Below, piece by piece: positions 26,180 through 35,939 of a stretch of 64,000 nucleotides of DNA. Made by a program: the position numbers and the translations under genes. Source of the stretch: Nocardia wallacei (lineage in GTDB: Bacteria > Actinomycetota > Actinomycetes > Mycobacteriales > Mycobacteriaceae); assembly GCF_014466955.1 (NCBI RefSeq), contig NZ_AP023396.1, forward strand, positions 3,162,001 through 3,226,000, in the 5' to 3' direction. How positions within the stretch are numbered: position 1 is the stretch's first letter; each line of letters opens with the position of its first letter. The notes beneath the pieces are model-generated. The model saw only the letters and a program-made list of their open reading frames with translations. It was not told the DNA's origin and did no database searches.

Positions 26180-27928
26180 TTGCGTAACCACGAAGCGTCC
26201 GGTGGGCGTCGCGCGTCGCGGCGGATCGGGCTGCGCGCGGCCGGAGTGCTGGTGGTGGGCGCGCTGGCCGGCGGCATGCTCGCGGGCTGCGGCAGCAAGA
26301 ACCAGGTGCCCTCCATCGGGTACGCGGTCGACGCGGTCCCGGTCAGCTACAACGGCGGCAGCACGCTCGGGGCGAGTAGCGGCGCGGCGGGCGTGTTCTC
26401 GCGCGTGCTCACCGGTTTCTTCTACACCGGTCCGGACGGGCAGCCGGTCGCCGACACCGATTTCGGCACCGCCAAGGAGGTGCCGGGGGAGACCCAGACG
26501 ATCCAGTACCGGCTCAACCCGGACGGGACCTACTCCGACGGCGTGGCCACCTCGTGCGACGACCTGGTGCTGGAATGGGCGGCACGCAGCGGCCGGTTCA
26601 CCAAACCCGGTCCGGGCGGGGTGGTTCCGATGTTCGACGCGGCCACCACGGCCGGCTACTCCGACATCGAGCGGGTGGAATGCCAGCCGGGGTCGAAGGA
26701 CGCGACCGTCGTGTTCCGCCCGAACCGGCACTTCCTGGCCTGGCGGACGCTGTTCAACGCCGGGGATCTGATGCCCGCGCACGTGGCCGCCAAGGCCGCC
26801 GGGGTCTCGAACGTGGTCGCGGCGGTGCAGGCCGGGGACCCGGCGGCACTGGACCGGCTGGCCCAGTTCTGGAACACCGGCTGGCAGCTCACGCCGGGCA
26901 AGCTCGACACCGACCTGCTGCCCTCCTCGGGGCCCTACCGCGTCGACTCCTACAGCGACAGCGACGGTCTGGTGCTGGTGAAGAACGAGAAGTGGTGGGG
27001 CAATCAGGCCCGCACGCCGCGCATCGTGGTGTGGCCGAAGAACACCGATCTGGCGACGAAGGTGTCCGATCGGGAGGTCGGTGTCGTCGATATCGGCGCC
27101 GGGTCGGTGAAAGACCTGAATCTGGACGGTTTCTCGGTCGAGCAGGTGCCCGGCCGCGGCGCCGAGCAGCTGGTGCTGTCGACGGCGGGGATGTTCGGCA
27201 GCGCCGCGGCGCGGCGGGCGTTCGCGCTGTGCGTGCCGCGTCAGGCCCTGTTCGACAAGTTCGGCCACCCCGGGTTCGACAACGAGTCCGGCCTGGGTTC
27301 CGGTCCGCTCGATTCCCGTACGGTGCAGGCGGATTCGGTGTACTACCCGGCGATCACCCGGCCCGCGGAGAAGTACCGCACCGGGGATCCGGCGGCGGCG
27401 CAGCAGGCGCTGGCGGCGGCCGGAGTGCCCAATCCGACCGTTCGCGTGGGCTATCGTGCGCCGGACGACCGCCGCGCGCAGACCGTCGCGGCGATCGCCG
27501 AGGCGTGCCGCGCTGCCGGTGTCACCGTCATCGACGCGGGCACACCGGATTTCGTGCCGTCGCAGCTCGCCGAGGGCAAGGTGGACGCCGTGCTGGGCAG
27601 CACCGCCGCGGCGCCGGGCCCGGCCGGTTCGCTGCCGGGTATCGAGGCGACCGCCGCGCTGCGCACCGGCGAGGGCCTGAATTTCGGGCGTTTCCGCAAC
27701 GGGCGATACGATGCGATCACCGATCAGCTTGCGGCCGATGACAATTCGGCCACGGTGCTGGGTCTCGACAGCGAGGCGGAGAGCCTGCTGTGGAACGAGA
27801 TGCCGTCGATCCCGCTGTTCAACACGCCGCGCACCATCGCGTTCGGTGACGGCATGGAGGACGGGATCGTCAATCCCGCCAAGGCGGGTGCGGGTTGGAA
27901 TATGGATCGCTGGGTGTTGTCGCGCTGA
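26180..27928 (+). CDS. Family 5 solute-binding lipoprotein (peptide-type)
   Basis: The 582-residue protein begins with a basic N-terminus, a hydrophobic stretch and the lipobox LAGC (Cys37), so it is a lipoprotein anchored outside the membrane. The rest matches SBP family 5 (DppA/OppA-like): TIQYRLNPDGTYSDG, a central DLLPSSGPYRVDSYS and a C-terminal half with IPLFNTPRTIAFG. No permease is adjacent. It equals M. tuberculosis Rv2585c by position between secF and apt. The TTG at 26180 is chosen because GGAGGAGG ends 4 nt upstream; an in-frame GTG at 26072 would add 36 residues before the signal. Confidence 0.85.
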   Translation: MRNHEASGGRRASRRIGLRAAGVLVVGALAGGMLAGCGSKNQVPSIGYAVDAVPVSYNGGSTLGASSGAAGVFSRVLTGFFYTGPDGQPVADTDFGTAKEVPGETQTIQYRLNPDGTYSDGVATSCDDLVLEWAARSGRFTKPGPGGVVPMFDAATTAGYSDIERVECQPGSKDATVVFRPNRHFLAWRTLFNAGDLMPAHVAAKAAGVSNVVAAVQAGDPAALDRLAQFWNTGWQLTPGKLDTDLLPSSGPYRVDSYSDSDGLVLVKNEKWWGNQARTPRIVVWPKNTDLATKVSDREVGVVDIGAGSVKDLNLDGFSVEQVPGRGAEQLVLSTAGMFGSAAARRAFALCVPRQALFDKFGHPGFDNESGLGSGPLDSRTVQADSVYYPAITRPAEKYRTGDPAAAQQALAAAGVPNPTVRVGYRAPDDRRAQTVAAIAEACRAAGVTVIDAGTPDFVPSQLAEGKVDAVLGSTAAAPGPAGSLPGIEATAALRTGEGLNFGRFRNGRYDAITDQLAADDNSATVLGLDSEAESLLWNEMPSIPLFNTPRTIAFGDGMEDGIVNPAKAGAGWNMDRWVLSR

Positions 27929-27962
27929 GCGCCGCGGGCGCGAGATGAGGGAGTGGGTGCAG

Positions 27963-28535
27963 ATGAGTAAACATGGAATGGTGGAGACGGAGGAGACCGC
28001 GGGTGAGCGGCTGGCGCGGGCGGCGGAGGCGGTGCAGCGGCTGACCCGCTGGCACGACGACTTCCCCACGCCGGGTGTGCGGTTCGCCGATCTGACGCCG
28101 GTGTTCGCCGACGCCGACGGATTCCACGCGGTCATCGACTGCCTGGGTTCGTGCGCCACCGACGTCGATCTGGTGGCCGGTGTGGATGCCCGGGGTTTCC
28201 TGCTCGGCGCGGGCGTCGCGGCCGCGCTGGGGACCGGCGTGGTGGCGGTGCGCAAGGCGGGCAAGCTGCCGCCGCCGGTGCTGTCGCGGGAGTACACCCT
28301 CGAATACGGTTCGGCCGCACTGGAAATCCCCGCGGACGGGATCGATCTGACCGGTCGCCGGGTGCTGCTGCTCGACGACGTGCTCGCCACCGGTGGCACC
28401 CTGGCCGCGAGCGCGGAACTGTTCGCCTCGGCGGGCGCCGAGGTGGTGGCCGCGGCCGTGGTGCTGGAGTTGAGCTTCCTCGGCGGACGGGAACGCCAGG
28501 GTGACTATCCCCTGACCAGCATCGTGCGGCTGTAG
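27963..28535 (+). CDS. apt: Adenine phosphoribosyltransferase
   Basis: The 190-residue protein has the type I PRTase fold: DFPTPGVRFADLTPVFAD, VAGVDARGFLLGAGVA, KAGKLPPPVLSREYTLEYG and the PRPP-binding loop VLLLDDVLATGGT. It makes AMP from adenine and PRPP. Three start codons are possible (27945, 27963, 27978). The ATG at 27963 has GAGGGAG about 9 nt upstream. It follows the lipoprotein and precedes relA in mycobacteria; here about 5.7 kb of other genes intervene. Confidence 0.93.
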   Translation: MSKHGMVETEETAGERLARAAEAVQRLTRWHDDFPTPGVRFADLTPVFADADGFHAVIDCLGSCATDVDLVAGVDARGFLLGAGVAAALGTGVVAVRKAGKLPPPVLSREYTLEYGSAALEIPADGIDLTGRRVLLLDDVLATGGTLAASAELFASAGAEVVAAAVVLELSFLGGRERQGDYPLTSIVRL

Positions 28536-28547
28536 TCCGACGGTGAT

Positions 28548-28853
28548 CTAGAACCGCGCGAGCAGCCGGGCGATGATGCCCGTGACCACCAGCCAGAACA
28601 CGGCCGCCAAGCCGTAGTTGATGATGACGTCCAGCTTGAAGGTGCCGGTGTTGAACAGGCCCGGGAAGAACAGTGCCAGCGGTTCGGCCAGCCCCTTGAC
28701 GAAGCTGAAGAACTTGTTGGTCTGGTTGGCCTCGAAGACCAGCAGCAGGATGTAGACGGCCTCGATGAGTGCGAAGAGGCCGCCGATCGCGCTGACGATC
28801 GCCGCAGCGGTACCGGAGCCGTGAGCAGTGCGATAAGTTCTGTATCTGTACAT
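28548..28853 (-). CDS. Small integral membrane protein of unknown function
   Basis: The 101-residue protein has three hydrophobic segments: AAAIVSAIGGLFALIEAVYILLLVF (about residues 14-38), FVKGLAEPLALFFPGLF (about 50-66) and YGLAAVFWLVVTGIIARLL (about 80-98). The pattern recalls YggT-like proteins but the signature is missing. The ATG at 28853 begins right before MYRYRTYRTAHG; an in-frame ATG at 28907 would add 18 residues. No clear Shine-Dalgarno sequence is seen. Convergent with apt, 12 nt apart. Confidence 0.55.
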   Translation of the reverse strand: MYRYRTYRTAHGSGTAAAIVSAIGGLFALIEAVYILLLVFEANQTNKFFSFVKGLAEPLALFFPGLFNTGTFKLDVIINYGLAAVFWLVVTGIIARLLARF

Positions 28854-28899
28854 GTTCTGGGCATAACCGGTCTCGCGAAGGTCGAAACAGACAGGCCCC

Positions 28900-29151
28900 T
28901 TGACCATTTCGGATGCGCGGACATTCAGCGCCCTGCCCGGGCTCGGCATCGGCATCGCCGGGTCGCGGTTGCCGGCCGTGCGCGGAGCACACGTCGGGGG
29001 AGTGGCGGACGACCCTGGTCGACCTGCTCGTGGACGAGTCGGGTGCGCGCTGTCCGGTGGCCCCGCCCGGCCCCACCCGGTGGGTGCGCACATCCGCGTG
29101 GCGGGCGGCGGCGAGTTGCGGCCGGGCTTTCCGGTGTTCCGGATCCGCTGA
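28900..29151 (+). CDS. Possible small gene, low confidence
   Basis: An 83-codon frame from a TTG at 28900 ends RVAGGGELRPGFPVFRIR followed by a TGA, and has strongly GC-biased third positions. The +1 frame over its middle (GEWRTTLVDLLVDESG) also looks coding, so a frameshifted remnant is equally possible. No family is recognised and no clear ribosome-binding site is present. The 28854-29349 stretch otherwise holds only the promoter and leader region of the next gene. Confidence 0.25.
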   Translation: MTISDARTFSALPGLGIGIAGSRLPAVRGAHVGGVADDPGRPARGRVGCALSGGPARPHPVGAHIRVAGGGELRPGFPVFRIR

Positions 29152-29211
29152 GTCGCAACGTGTTCCGGGCAGCAGCGCGGCGCGGTGTGACGGGAGTCGC
29201 GGAAAAGTTCC

Positions 29212-29241
29212 TTGCGCGCGTTCGGCCCGCCCGGCTACCGT
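29212..29241 (+). promoter_or_regulatory. Promoter of second ABC-F gene
   Basis: TTGCGC (29212-29217), an 18-nt spacer and TACCGT (29236-29241) form a plausible promoter. The transcript would start near 29248 and carry a leader of about 100 nt before the ATG at 29350. Confidence 0.45.
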
Positions 29242-29268
29242 GTAGTGGTCTTGTTCCCGACGATCGGA

Positions 29269-29292
29269 GTGTGCATTGCTCTGCTGAGGTAG
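29269..29292 (+). CDS. Possible leader peptide MCIALLR upstream of second ABC-F gene
   Basis: GTG TGC ATT GCT CTG CTG AGG TAG encodes MCIALLR inside the predicted leader RNA, preceded by ATCGGA, a weak ribosome-binding site. GAGGTAGC (29286-29293), overlapping its end, can pair with GCCACCTC (29327-29334), just upstream of the AGGAG of the ABC-F gene. This could be an attenuator like that proposed for the first ABC-F gene, but the support is weaker. Confidence 0.3.
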   Translation: MCIALLR

Positions 29293-29349
29293 CCCCGAGC
29301 GGCCCGCGTTTCGCGTGCCGTATCCCATGCCACCTCCCAGGAGCCGCAC

Positions 29350-30942
29350 ATGTCTCTGACCGTTTCTGTTTCCGATCTCACTTTCGCCTGGCCGGACGGC
29401 ACCCCCGTTTTCGACGGTCTCGATGCCGTGCTCGGTCCCGGGCACATCGGCCTGGTGGGCGCGAACGGCGCCGGGAAGTCCACGCTGCTGCGCCTGATCG
29501 CCGGTGAGTTGCGCCCGGCGCGGGGTTCGATCACCGTGCCGGGTCGGCTGGGGTACCTCCGGCAGGATCTCGGCCTCGCCGCCGGCCAACGGGTGGACGC
29601 CGTGCTCGGCATCGCCGAAGTGCGAGAAGCCTTGCACCGCATCGAATCCGGTGCGGGCGCGGAGGCCGACTTCGATATCGTCGGTACCCGGTGGGACGTC
29701 GAGGAGCACGCGATCGCGCTGCTGGGGCGGCTCGGCCTGCACTATCTGGCCGATGCGGTGACACAACTCGACCGGCGGCTGGACACCCTGTCCGGGGGTG
29801 AGACCGTGCTGCTGGGCCTGGTGTCGGAACTACTGCGCGAGCCCGACGTGCTGATCCTCGACGAGCCCACCAACAACCTGGATTCGGCGGCGCGGCAACG
29901 ACTCTACGAGGTGGTGAGCCAGTTCTCCGGCACGGTGCTCACCGTCAGCCACGATCGCGGCCTGCTCGAGCGTGTCGGCACCGTCGCCGAGCTGCGACAG
30001 GGCGGAATCCGGTTGTTCGGCGGCAATTTCGACGCCTACGCCGAGATCATCGAGGCCGAGCAGCAGGCCGCGCGCGCGGCCGTCCGTGACGCCCGCAGCG
30101 ATGTGCGCAAGCAGTCGCGCGAACTGGTGGAGGCGCGCATCAAACTGGACCGCCGCAAGCGGTACGGGCAGAAGATGTGGGACTCCAAGCGCGAGCCGAA
30201 GATCATCATGGCCGAACGCAAACGGCAGGCCCAGGTCTCGGCGGGCAAATTGCGCAACACCCATCTGGCGAAGGTGGAGGAGGCGAAGGAACAGCTCGAG
30301 CAGGCGCAGGAACTGCTGCGCGACGACCGGGAGATCCGGATCGATCTGCCCGGCACCCGGCTGTATCCCGGTCAGGACGTCATCGAGCTCGACGCGGTCA
30401 CCCTCGCGAACGGCCCGGTGGTGTCGCTGAAAGTGTCCGGGCCCGAACGCATCGCGCTCACCGGGCGCAACGGCGCGGGCAAGACCACGCTGCTGCGCCG
30501 CATCGTCGCCGAGCCGCCGAAGGTGCCCTGGCGGCTGCTGCCGCAGCGCCTCGACGTCTTCGACGAGCGGCGGTCGCTGGTCGACAATGTCGCGACCGCG
30601 GCGCCGCACGCCACCGCCGAACAGATCCGCGCCCAGCTGGCGCGCTTCCTGTTCCGCGGCACGGACGCCGATGTGCTCGCCGGAGCGCTGTCCGGAGGTG
30701 AGCGGCTGCGCGCGGCCCTGGCCATGCTGCTGCTGAGCGACCCGGCGCCGAAGCTGCTGCTGCTCGACGAGCCCACCAACAACCTCGACCTCCCCAGCCT
30801 GCGCCACCTCACCGAGGCCCTCGCCGGATTCGAGGGCGCCCTCGTCGTCGTCAGCCACGATCCCCGTTTCCTCGACGAGATCGGGGTGACCCGCCGGCTC
30901 GAACTCACCGACGCGGGGTTGGCGGACGCCGAGCCGGGGTAG
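29350..30942 (+). CDS. ABC-F ribosome-associated ATPase
   Basis: The 530-residue protein has two ABC domains without membrane segments: [11 protein letters not shown] (about residue 38), LSGGET and [11 protein letters not shown] in the first, then [11 protein letters not shown] (about 375), LSGGERLR and [12 protein letters not shown] in the second. A long charged helical linker (about residues 230-340, with [14 protein letters not shown] and [19 protein letters not shown]) matches the interdomain hairpin that reaches the ribosomal peptidyl-transferase region. The family includes translation factors and drug-resistance proteins. The linker length suits the resistance type, but the substrate is undetermined. 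Confidence 0.82.
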   Translation: MSLTVSVSDLTFAWPDGTPVFDGLDAVLGPGHIGLVGANGAGKSTLLRLIAGELRPARGSITVPGRLGYLRQDLGLAAGQRVDAVLGIAEVREALHRIESGAGAEADFDIVGTRWDVEEHAIALLGRLGLHYLADAVTQLDRRLDTLSGGETVLLGLVSELLREPDVLILDEPTNNLDSAARQRLYEVVSQFSGTVLTVSHDRGLLERVGTVAELRQGGIRLFGGNFDAYAEIIEAEQQAARAAVRDARSDVRKQSRELVEARIKLDRRKRYGQKMWDSKREPKIIMAERKRQAQVSAGKLRNTHLAKVEEAKEQLEQAQELLRDDREIRIDLPGTRLYPGQDVIELDAVTLANGPVVSLKVSGPERIALTGRNGAGKTTLLRRIVAEPPKVPWRLLPQRLDVFDERRSLVDNVATAAPHATAEQIRAQLARFLFRGTDADVLAGALSGGERLRAALAMLLLSDPAPKLLLLDEPTNNLDLPSLRHLTEALAGFEGALVVVSHDPRFLDEIGVTRRLELTDAGLADAEPG

Positions 30943-31001
30943 CGAGCGGGATTTTCCGCGTGCGGCCGGGTGTTGCACGGTAGGCGATACGAGGAGGTCA
31001 T

Positions 31002-31457
31002 GTGGCACAGGAGTACAACCGGAATCCCGCGGCCGTCGCCGCGCTCTCGCCCGAGCAGTACCACGTCACCCAGGAGGACGGCACCGAGCGGCCGTTCACC
31101 GGCGCGTACTGGGACAACCACGAGGCGGGGATCTACGTCGACGTGGTGTCGGGCGAGCCGTTGTTCGCCTCGGTCGACAAGTTCGACAGCGGTTCGGGGT
31201 GGCCGAGCTTTACCAAGCCGATAGATGGTGGGAGTGTGGTCGAGAAGCGGGACCTCAGCCATCTGATGATCCGCACCGAGGTGCGGTCCGCGCACGGCGA
31301 CAGCCACCTGGGGCATGTGTTCACCGACGGGCCCCGCGAGGCCGGCGGGCTGCGGTACTGCATCAATTCGGCGGCACTGCGGTTCATCCGCCTCGAGGAT
31401 CTCGAGGCGGAAGGGTACGGGCAGTACAAAGCCCTGTTCACGAAGGAGGACGCGTGA
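31002..31457 (+). CDS. msrB: Peptide-methionine (R)-S-oxide reductase
   Basis: The 151-residue protein reduces the R epimer of methionine sulphoxide. [12 protein letters not shown] and [14 protein letters not shown] are core motifs and [13 protein letters not shown] holds the catalytic cysteine. The two CxxC pairs that bind structural zinc in many MsrB proteins are absent (DVVSG in place of CxxCG), so this is the zinc-free form. GAGGAGG precedes the GTG at 31002. The stop overlaps the msrA start by 4 nt. Confidence 0.92.
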   Translation: MAQEYNRNPAAVAALSPEQYHVTQEDGTERPFTGAYWDNHEAGIYVDVVSGEPLFASVDKFDSGSGWPSFTKPIDGGSVVEKRDLSHLMIRTEVRSAHGDSHLGHVFTDGPREAGGLRYCINSAALRFIRLEDLEAEGYGQYKALFTKEDA

Positions 31458-31969
31458 CCGATACGCAGCGGGCGATTCTGGCCGGTGGCTGTTTCTGGGG
31501 CATGCAGGAGCTGATCCGCAAGCAGCCGGGCGTGCTGTCGACGCGCGTCGGGTACACCGGCGGGCGCAACGAACGCCCCACCTATCGCAATCATCCGGGG
31601 CACGCCGAGGCCGTGGAGATCGTCTACGATCCGGCGCGCACCGACTATCGGGCGCTGCTGGAGTTCTTCTTCCAGATCCACGACCCGACCACGAAGGACC
31701 GCCAGGGCAACGACATCGGCAGCAGCTACCGGTCGGCGATCTTCTATCTCGACGACGAGCAGAAGCGGGTCGCGCTGGAAACCATCGTCGATGTCGAGGA
31801 CTCGGGCCTGTGGCCGGGCAAGGTCGTCACCGAGGTGACCCCGGCGAGCGAGTTCTGGGAGGCCGAACCCGAGCACCAGGATTATCTGCAGCGGTATCCG
31901 GACGGCTACACCTGCCATTTCCCGCGGCCGGGCTGGAAGCTGCCGAAGCGGCAGGCCACCGCACAGTAA
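31454..31969 (+). CDS. msrA: Peptide-methionine (S)-S-oxide reductase
   Basis: The 171-residue protein has the MsrA signature GGCFWGMQ with the catalytic cysteine, [19 protein letters not shown], and [26 protein letters not shown]. It reduces the S epimer of methionine sulphoxide and complements the MsrB made from the overlapping upstream gene. It starts at a GTG within the msrB stop region. No recycling cysteines are evident near the C-terminus. Confidence 0.94.
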   Translation: MTDTQRAILAGGCFWGMQELIRKQPGVLSTRVGYTGGRNERPTYRNHPGHAEAVEIVYDPARTDYRALLEFFFQIHDPTTKDRQGNDIGSSYRSAIFYLDDEQKRVALETIVDVEDSGLWPGKVVTEVTPASEFWEAEPEHQDYLQRYPDGYTCHFPRPGWKLPKRQATAQ

Positions 31970-32044
31970 TCGCGAGGTAGCCTCGATGCGGTCGGCCCGG
32001 ATCGTCGCGGGTCGCACCGCTCGCCGACTGGTCCGGAGGTGTCC

Positions 32045-32857
32045 GTGCGTCTCGTCGCTCGCGTAGTGCTCGTCGTCTGTGCGCTGGTCGGTGGCGTCGT
32101 GGCGACGGTCCCGGTGGCGGCCGCCGCCCCCGCCGGACCGGTGAGCATGGATGATTTCACCGCGCGCCGGATCGATGAACTGCTGGCATCGAAGGCCGCC
32201 GCCGGAGCGCTCGGCAAGGGTGATCTGGTCGAGGTGCTGTCGCGGCAGTTCCTCGGCACGCCCTACGCGGCCGGCACGCTGATCGGCTCGGCCGCCGAGC
32301 CCGAACAGCTGGTCGCCGACTTCCGGCGGGTCGACTGCTTCACCTATCTCGACTACGTCGAGGCGCTGAGCCGTTCGGCGGACCGGGACCAGTTCCTGTC
32401 GAATCTGGCCGACACCCGATATGCCGGGGGCACAGTCGATTTCGCGCACCGCAAGCACTTCTTCAGCGACTGGTCGCACACACCGCGCATCGCCGCCGAC
32501 GACATCACCGCGACGCTGAGCCCGGCGGCGGTAACCGTCACCAAGAGCCTGAACGCGAAAGCCGATGGCGGCACGTATCTGCCGGGTCTGCCGGTGGTCG
32601 ATCGCGACATCACCTATCTGCCCGCGGGGACCGTGGACGACGGTGTCGTGGGCGGGCTGCGCACCGGCGACTACGTCGGCGCCTACGCCGATCAGCCGGG
32701 ACTCGACGTGACCCACGTCGGCATCTTCGTCCTGACCCCCGAGGGGCCGGTCTTCCGCAACGCCTCCTCGCTGGCCGCGAACGAGAAGGTCGTCGACACG
32801 CCCTTCGCCGACTACGTGCGGACCACGCCCGGCGTCGTCGTGCTGCGGCCGCGCTAA
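32045..32857 (+). CDS. Secreted DUF1460 (NlpC/P60-like amidase) protein
   Basis: The 270-residue protein has a signal peptide (LVARVVLVVCALVGGVVATV, cut near AAAAPA) and a DUF1460 domain, a papain-like fold seen in N-acetylmuramoyl-L-alanine-amidase-like proteins. RVDCFTYLDYVEALSRS supplies the probable nucleophile cysteine and VTHVGIFV the histidine. FLGTPYAAGTLIGS is also typical. It likely cleaves peptidoglycan peptides or related amides in the envelope. The GTG at 32045 is chosen for GGAGG at 32035-32039. Confidence 0.75.
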   Translation: MRLVARVVLVVCALVGGVVATVPVAAAAPAGPVSMDDFTARRIDELLASKAAAGALGKGDLVEVLSRQFLGTPYAAGTLIGSAAEPEQLVADFRRVDCFTYLDYVEALSRSADRDQFLSNLADTRYAGGTVDFAHRKHFFSDWSHTPRIAADDITATLSPAAVTVTKSLNAKADGGTYLPGLPVVDRDITYLPAGTVDDGVVGGLRTGDYVGAYADQPGLDVTHVGIFVLTPEGPVFRNASSLAANEKVVDTPFADYVRTTPGVVVLRPR

Positions 32858-32861
32858 CCGC

Positions 32862-33215
32862 TCAATCCAACTGGGCGAGCAGCTTTTTCGGGGCGACCAT
32901 GCGGTACGCGTCGCGCACGATGCCGTCGATCTCCGACCAGTCGAGATCCACGTCCAGCCGGACACCGAGCCAGCCGCGATGGCCGACATAGGGCGGGACG
33001 AAGAAGCGGTCGGGCTCGGCATCGACCAGGTCGGCCTGCGCCCCGAGCGGCGCGGGGCACCAGATCGCCGGGCCCGGCTCGTCGTAGGCCGCGACGGTGT
33101 ACATGGCGAACTGCTTCTTCTCGCGCACGAAGAATGCCGGGCACCCGTGGCTGAGCCGTTCGCTGCTCTCCGGCAGCGCCAGGCAGATCCGCCGAAGCCG
33201 CGGTAACGGGTCCAT
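32862..33215 (-). CDS. MmcQ/YjbR-family protein
   Basis: The 117-residue protein matches the MmcQ/YjbR (CyaY-like fold) family: LRRICLALPESSERLSHGCP at the start, FFVREKKQFAMYTV, FFVPPYVGHRGWLGVRLD and WSEIDGIVRDAYRMVAPKKL at the end. Members are thought to bind DNA but no defined function is established. The ATG at 33215 gives the family length. It lies downstream of the metallophosphoesterase on the same strand, 41 nt apart. Confidence 0.82.
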   Translation of the reverse strand: MDPLPRLRRICLALPESSERLSHGCPAFFVREKKQFAMYTVAAYDEPGPAIWCPAPLGAQADLVDAEPDRFFVPPYVGHRGWLGVRLDVDLDWSEIDGIVRDAYRMVAPKKLLAQLD

Positions 33216-33256
33216 GGCGGCAGTGTAGGCCGGTGCACCGACAAATCCGGCCCCCG

Positions 33257-34027
33257 TCAACCCACCTCGTACACCCGGTAGGGCGCCCGGATCACCGGGT
33301 AGGACACATTGCGGACCGGAACGCCGCCGGGCGTCTCACCGTATTCGACGCCACCGTGCGCGTGCCCGTGCAGCACCAGGTCCGCGCGACCGGCATCGGC
33401 CGCGGCGCCGAGTTCGGCACACCCGAGCCCCGGCAGGATGCGCACCGGTTCACCGGCCAGCGTGGCGCGGACGGGGGAGAAGTGCATGAGCGCGATCCGC
33501 ACATCGGTGTCCAGGCAGTCCAGGGCCGCACGCAGCCGCAGCGCGTCGGCGGGCCCGCGACGGTAGCGCTCCCGATGCTCGGCGCTGCCCGAATCCGGGT
33601 CGCCGGTGTGACCGGGGAATCCGCCGCTGCCGCCCATCACACCGGCGACGCCCACCCGCACCTCGCCGAACTCGAAGACCGTGGCCGTCCCGTCGAGCAC
33701 GCGCACCCCGGTGGCGGCGAGCGCGGCCGCGATCCGGTAGCCCTGGCGGCGATCGTGATCGTGATTGCCCAGGACGGCGGCCATCGGCACGGGCACCCCG
33801 GCGAGTTCGGCGCACAGCAGTTCGGCCTCCTCCGGCGTGCCGCCGTCGGTGAGATCGCCCGCGAGCAGCAGCAGATCGGCGTGCTCGCCCGATTCGCGCA
33901 GCGCCGGACCGAACCGCCCGCGCGCCGACTCGCGCATGTGCAGGTCGGCGACCGCAGCGATGCGGATCCGTTTCCGGCCGTGCCCCCTCCCGCCTGCGGC
34001 GGTATCCCCTCCGTGCATGCCGCCCAT
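33257..34027 (-). CDS. Calcineurin-like metallophosphoesterase
   Basis: The 256-residue protein has the dinuclear-metal phosphoesterase motifs in order: VADLHMRE (DxH), LLLAGDLTDGG (GD), AVLGNHDHDR (GNHD), LMHFSP and LHGHAHGG (GHxH). It would hydrolyse a phosphodiester or phosphomonoester; the substrate is unknown. ATG codons at 34027 and 34018 are both possible, and the choice does not affect the domain. It is divergent from relA across a 262-nt intergenic region. Confidence 0.82.
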   Translation of the reverse strand: MGGMHGGDTAAGGRGHGRKRIRIAAVADLHMRESARGRFGPALRESGEHADLLLLAGDLTDGGTPEEAELLCAELAGVPVPMAAVLGNHDHDRRQGYRIAAALAATGVRVLDGTATVFEFGEVRVGVAGVMGGSGGFPGHTGDPDSGSAEHRERYRRGPADALRLRAALDCLDTDVRIALMHFSPVRATLAGEPVRILPGLGCAELGAAADAGRADLVLHGHAHGGVEYGETPGGVPVRNVSYPVIRAPYRVYEVG

Positions 34028-34289
34028 CCGGCCACAGGTGGGAACGGCTGTCAATTGCTTATAGGGTGGCGGCTGTTCGTGCGGTGGCCGCGGTCGCGGG
34101 TATCAGCCATGATCCAGCGAACCCGGTGGCCGGGCGCGGGGCGGGGGTGGGTCGCGGTCCGCTTCGTCCGGACCGGACCGCGCATCTTCGGCGGAACCGG
34201 CACGTGTCGGACGAGCGGATTAAAGTTGGTGGTCTGAGCGGTTGGACGGTCGGATAGTGTGATCCGATCGAGCCAGGAGAGGTGGTGGC

Positions 34290-35939
34290 ATGACTCAGCA
34301 TCTGGAGAAGGCGAATGCCGAGCAATCGAGCGCGGGCGCCGATGCCACCCCGGTCCCGGCCGTGCCCCAGCCGAATCCGGCTCAGGTCCCCACGCCGCGC
34401 AATATGCCGATGCGCCAGCCCGGTACGCCCGCCGCCGTACCCACCTCCGCCTCGCGCCGGGTGCGCGCCCGCCTCGCCCGGCGGATGACCGGTCAGCGCG
34501 GCATCGCCGCGGTCAAGCCGGTGCTCGAGCCGCTCGCCACGGTGCACCGCGAGCTGTATCCGAAGGCCAATCTGCAACTGCTGCAACGCGCCTTCGACGT
34601 CGCCGACGACAAGCACTCCCACCAGTTCCGCAAATCCGGCGACCCGTACATCACCCATCCGCTCGCGGTCGCCAACATCCTCGCCGAGCTGGGCATGGAC
34701 ACCACCACGCTGGTCGCCGCCCTGCTGCACGACACGGTCGAGGACACGGGCTACTCGCTGGAGGAGCTGACCCGCGATTTCGGGTCCGAGGTCGCCCACC
34801 TGGTCGACGGCGTCACCAAACTGGACAAGGTCAACCTGGGCGCCGCCGCCGAGGCCGAGACCATCCGCAAGATGATCATCGCGATGGCCCGCGACCCGCG
34901 CGTGCTGGTGATCAAGGTCGCCGACCGGCTGCACAACATGCGCACCATGCGCTTCCTGCCGCCGGAGAAGCAGGCCAAGAAGGCCCGCGAGACGCTGGAA
35001 GTCATTGCGCCGCTTGCCCATCGGCTCGGCATGGCGACGGTGAAGTGGGAGCTGGAGGATCTGGCCTTCGCGATCCTGCACCCGAAGAAGTACGACGAGA
35101 TCGTGCGCCTGGTCGCCGACCGCGCGCCCTCGCGCGACACCTACCTGGCCAAGGTGCGGGCGGAGATCGTCAACACCCTCGCCGCCAGCCGCATCAACGC
35201 CATCGTGGAGGGCCGCCCCAAGCACTACTGGTCGATCTACCAGAAGATGATCGTCAAGGGTAAGGACTTCGACGACATCCACGACCTGGTCGGCATCCGC
35301 ATCCTGTGCGACGAGGTCCGCGACTGCTACGCCGCCGTCGGCGTCGTGCACTCGCTGTGGCAGCCGATGGCCGGGCGGTTCAAGGATTACATCGCCCAGC
35401 CCCGCTACGGCGTCTACCAGTCGCTGCACACCACGGTGGTCGGCCCGGACGGCAAGCCGCTGGAGGTGCAGATCCGCACCCAGGACATGCACCGCACGGC
35501 CGAGTTCGGCATCGCCGCGCACTGGCGCTACAAGGAGACCAGGGGCAAGCACTCCGGTGACTCGACCGAGGTCGACGATATGGCGTGGATGCGGCAACTG
35601 CTGGACTGGCAGCGGGAGGCCGCCGACCCCGCGGAGTTCCTGGAGTCGCTGCGCTTCGACCTGAAATCACCGGAGATCTTCGTGTTCACCCCGAAGGGCG
35701 ATGTGATCACGTTGCCGCAGAAGTCGACCCCGGTCGATTTCGCCTACGCCGTGCACACCGAGGTGGGCCACCGCTGCATCGGCGCCCGGGTCAACGGGCG
35801 GCTGGTCGCGCTGGAACGGCAGCTGGAGAACGGCGAGGTCGTCGAGATCTTCACCTCCAAGGCGCAGAACGCCGGACCCAGCCGCGACTGGCAGAACTTC
35901 GTGGTGTCCCCGCGCGCCAAGGCCAAGATCCGGCAGTAG
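34290..35939 (+). CDS. relA: RelA/Rsh (p)ppGpp synthetase-hydrolase, truncated by amber codon
   Basis: 549 codons encode the catalytic half of a bifunctional Rsh protein. They comprise the hydrolase HD domain ([27 protein letters not shown] near residue 147), the synthetase domain ([59 protein letters not shown]) and the TGS domain ([27 protein letters not shown]). Translation then meets TAG at 35937-35939, where M. tuberculosis RelA reads [13 protein letters not shown]; tryptophan TGG has become TAG. The regulatory half continues in the same frame. AGGAGAGG precedes the ATG. If the change is real the protein lacks its helical, zinc-finger and ACT domains and its ribosome control. Confidence 0.93.
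   Translation: MTQHLEKANAEQSSAGADATPVPAVPQPNPAQVPTPRNMPMRQPGTPAAVPTSASRRVRARLARRMTGQRGIAAVKPVLEPLATVHRELYPKANLQLLQRAFDVADDKHSHQFRKSGDPYITHPLAVANILAELGMDTTTLVAALLHDTVEDTGYSLEELTRDFGSEVAHLVDGVTKLDKVNLGAAAEAETIRKMIIAMARDPRVLVIKVADRLHNMRTMRFLPPEKQAKKARETLEVIAPLAHRLGMATVKWELEDLAFAILHPKKYDEIVRLVADRAPSRDTYLAKVRAEIVNTLAASRINAIVEGRPKHYWSIYQKMIVKGKDFDDIHDLVGIRILCDEVRDCYAAVGVVHSLWQPMAGRFKDYIAQPRYGVYQSLHTTVVGPDGKPLEVQIRTQDMHRTAEFGIAAHWRYKETRGKHSGDSTEVDDMAWMRQLLDWQREAADPAEFLESLRFDLKSPEIFVFTPKGDVITLPQKSTPVDFAYAVHTEVGHRCIGARVNGRLVALERQLENGEVVEIFTSKAQNAGPSRDWQNFVVSPRAKAKIRQ

Noticed and set aside
28900..29245. A frameshifted gene combining two plus-strand frames
   Set aside because: Both frames look weakly coding, but one is uninterrupted over 83 codons, so no frameshift needs to be assumed; neither matches a known family.
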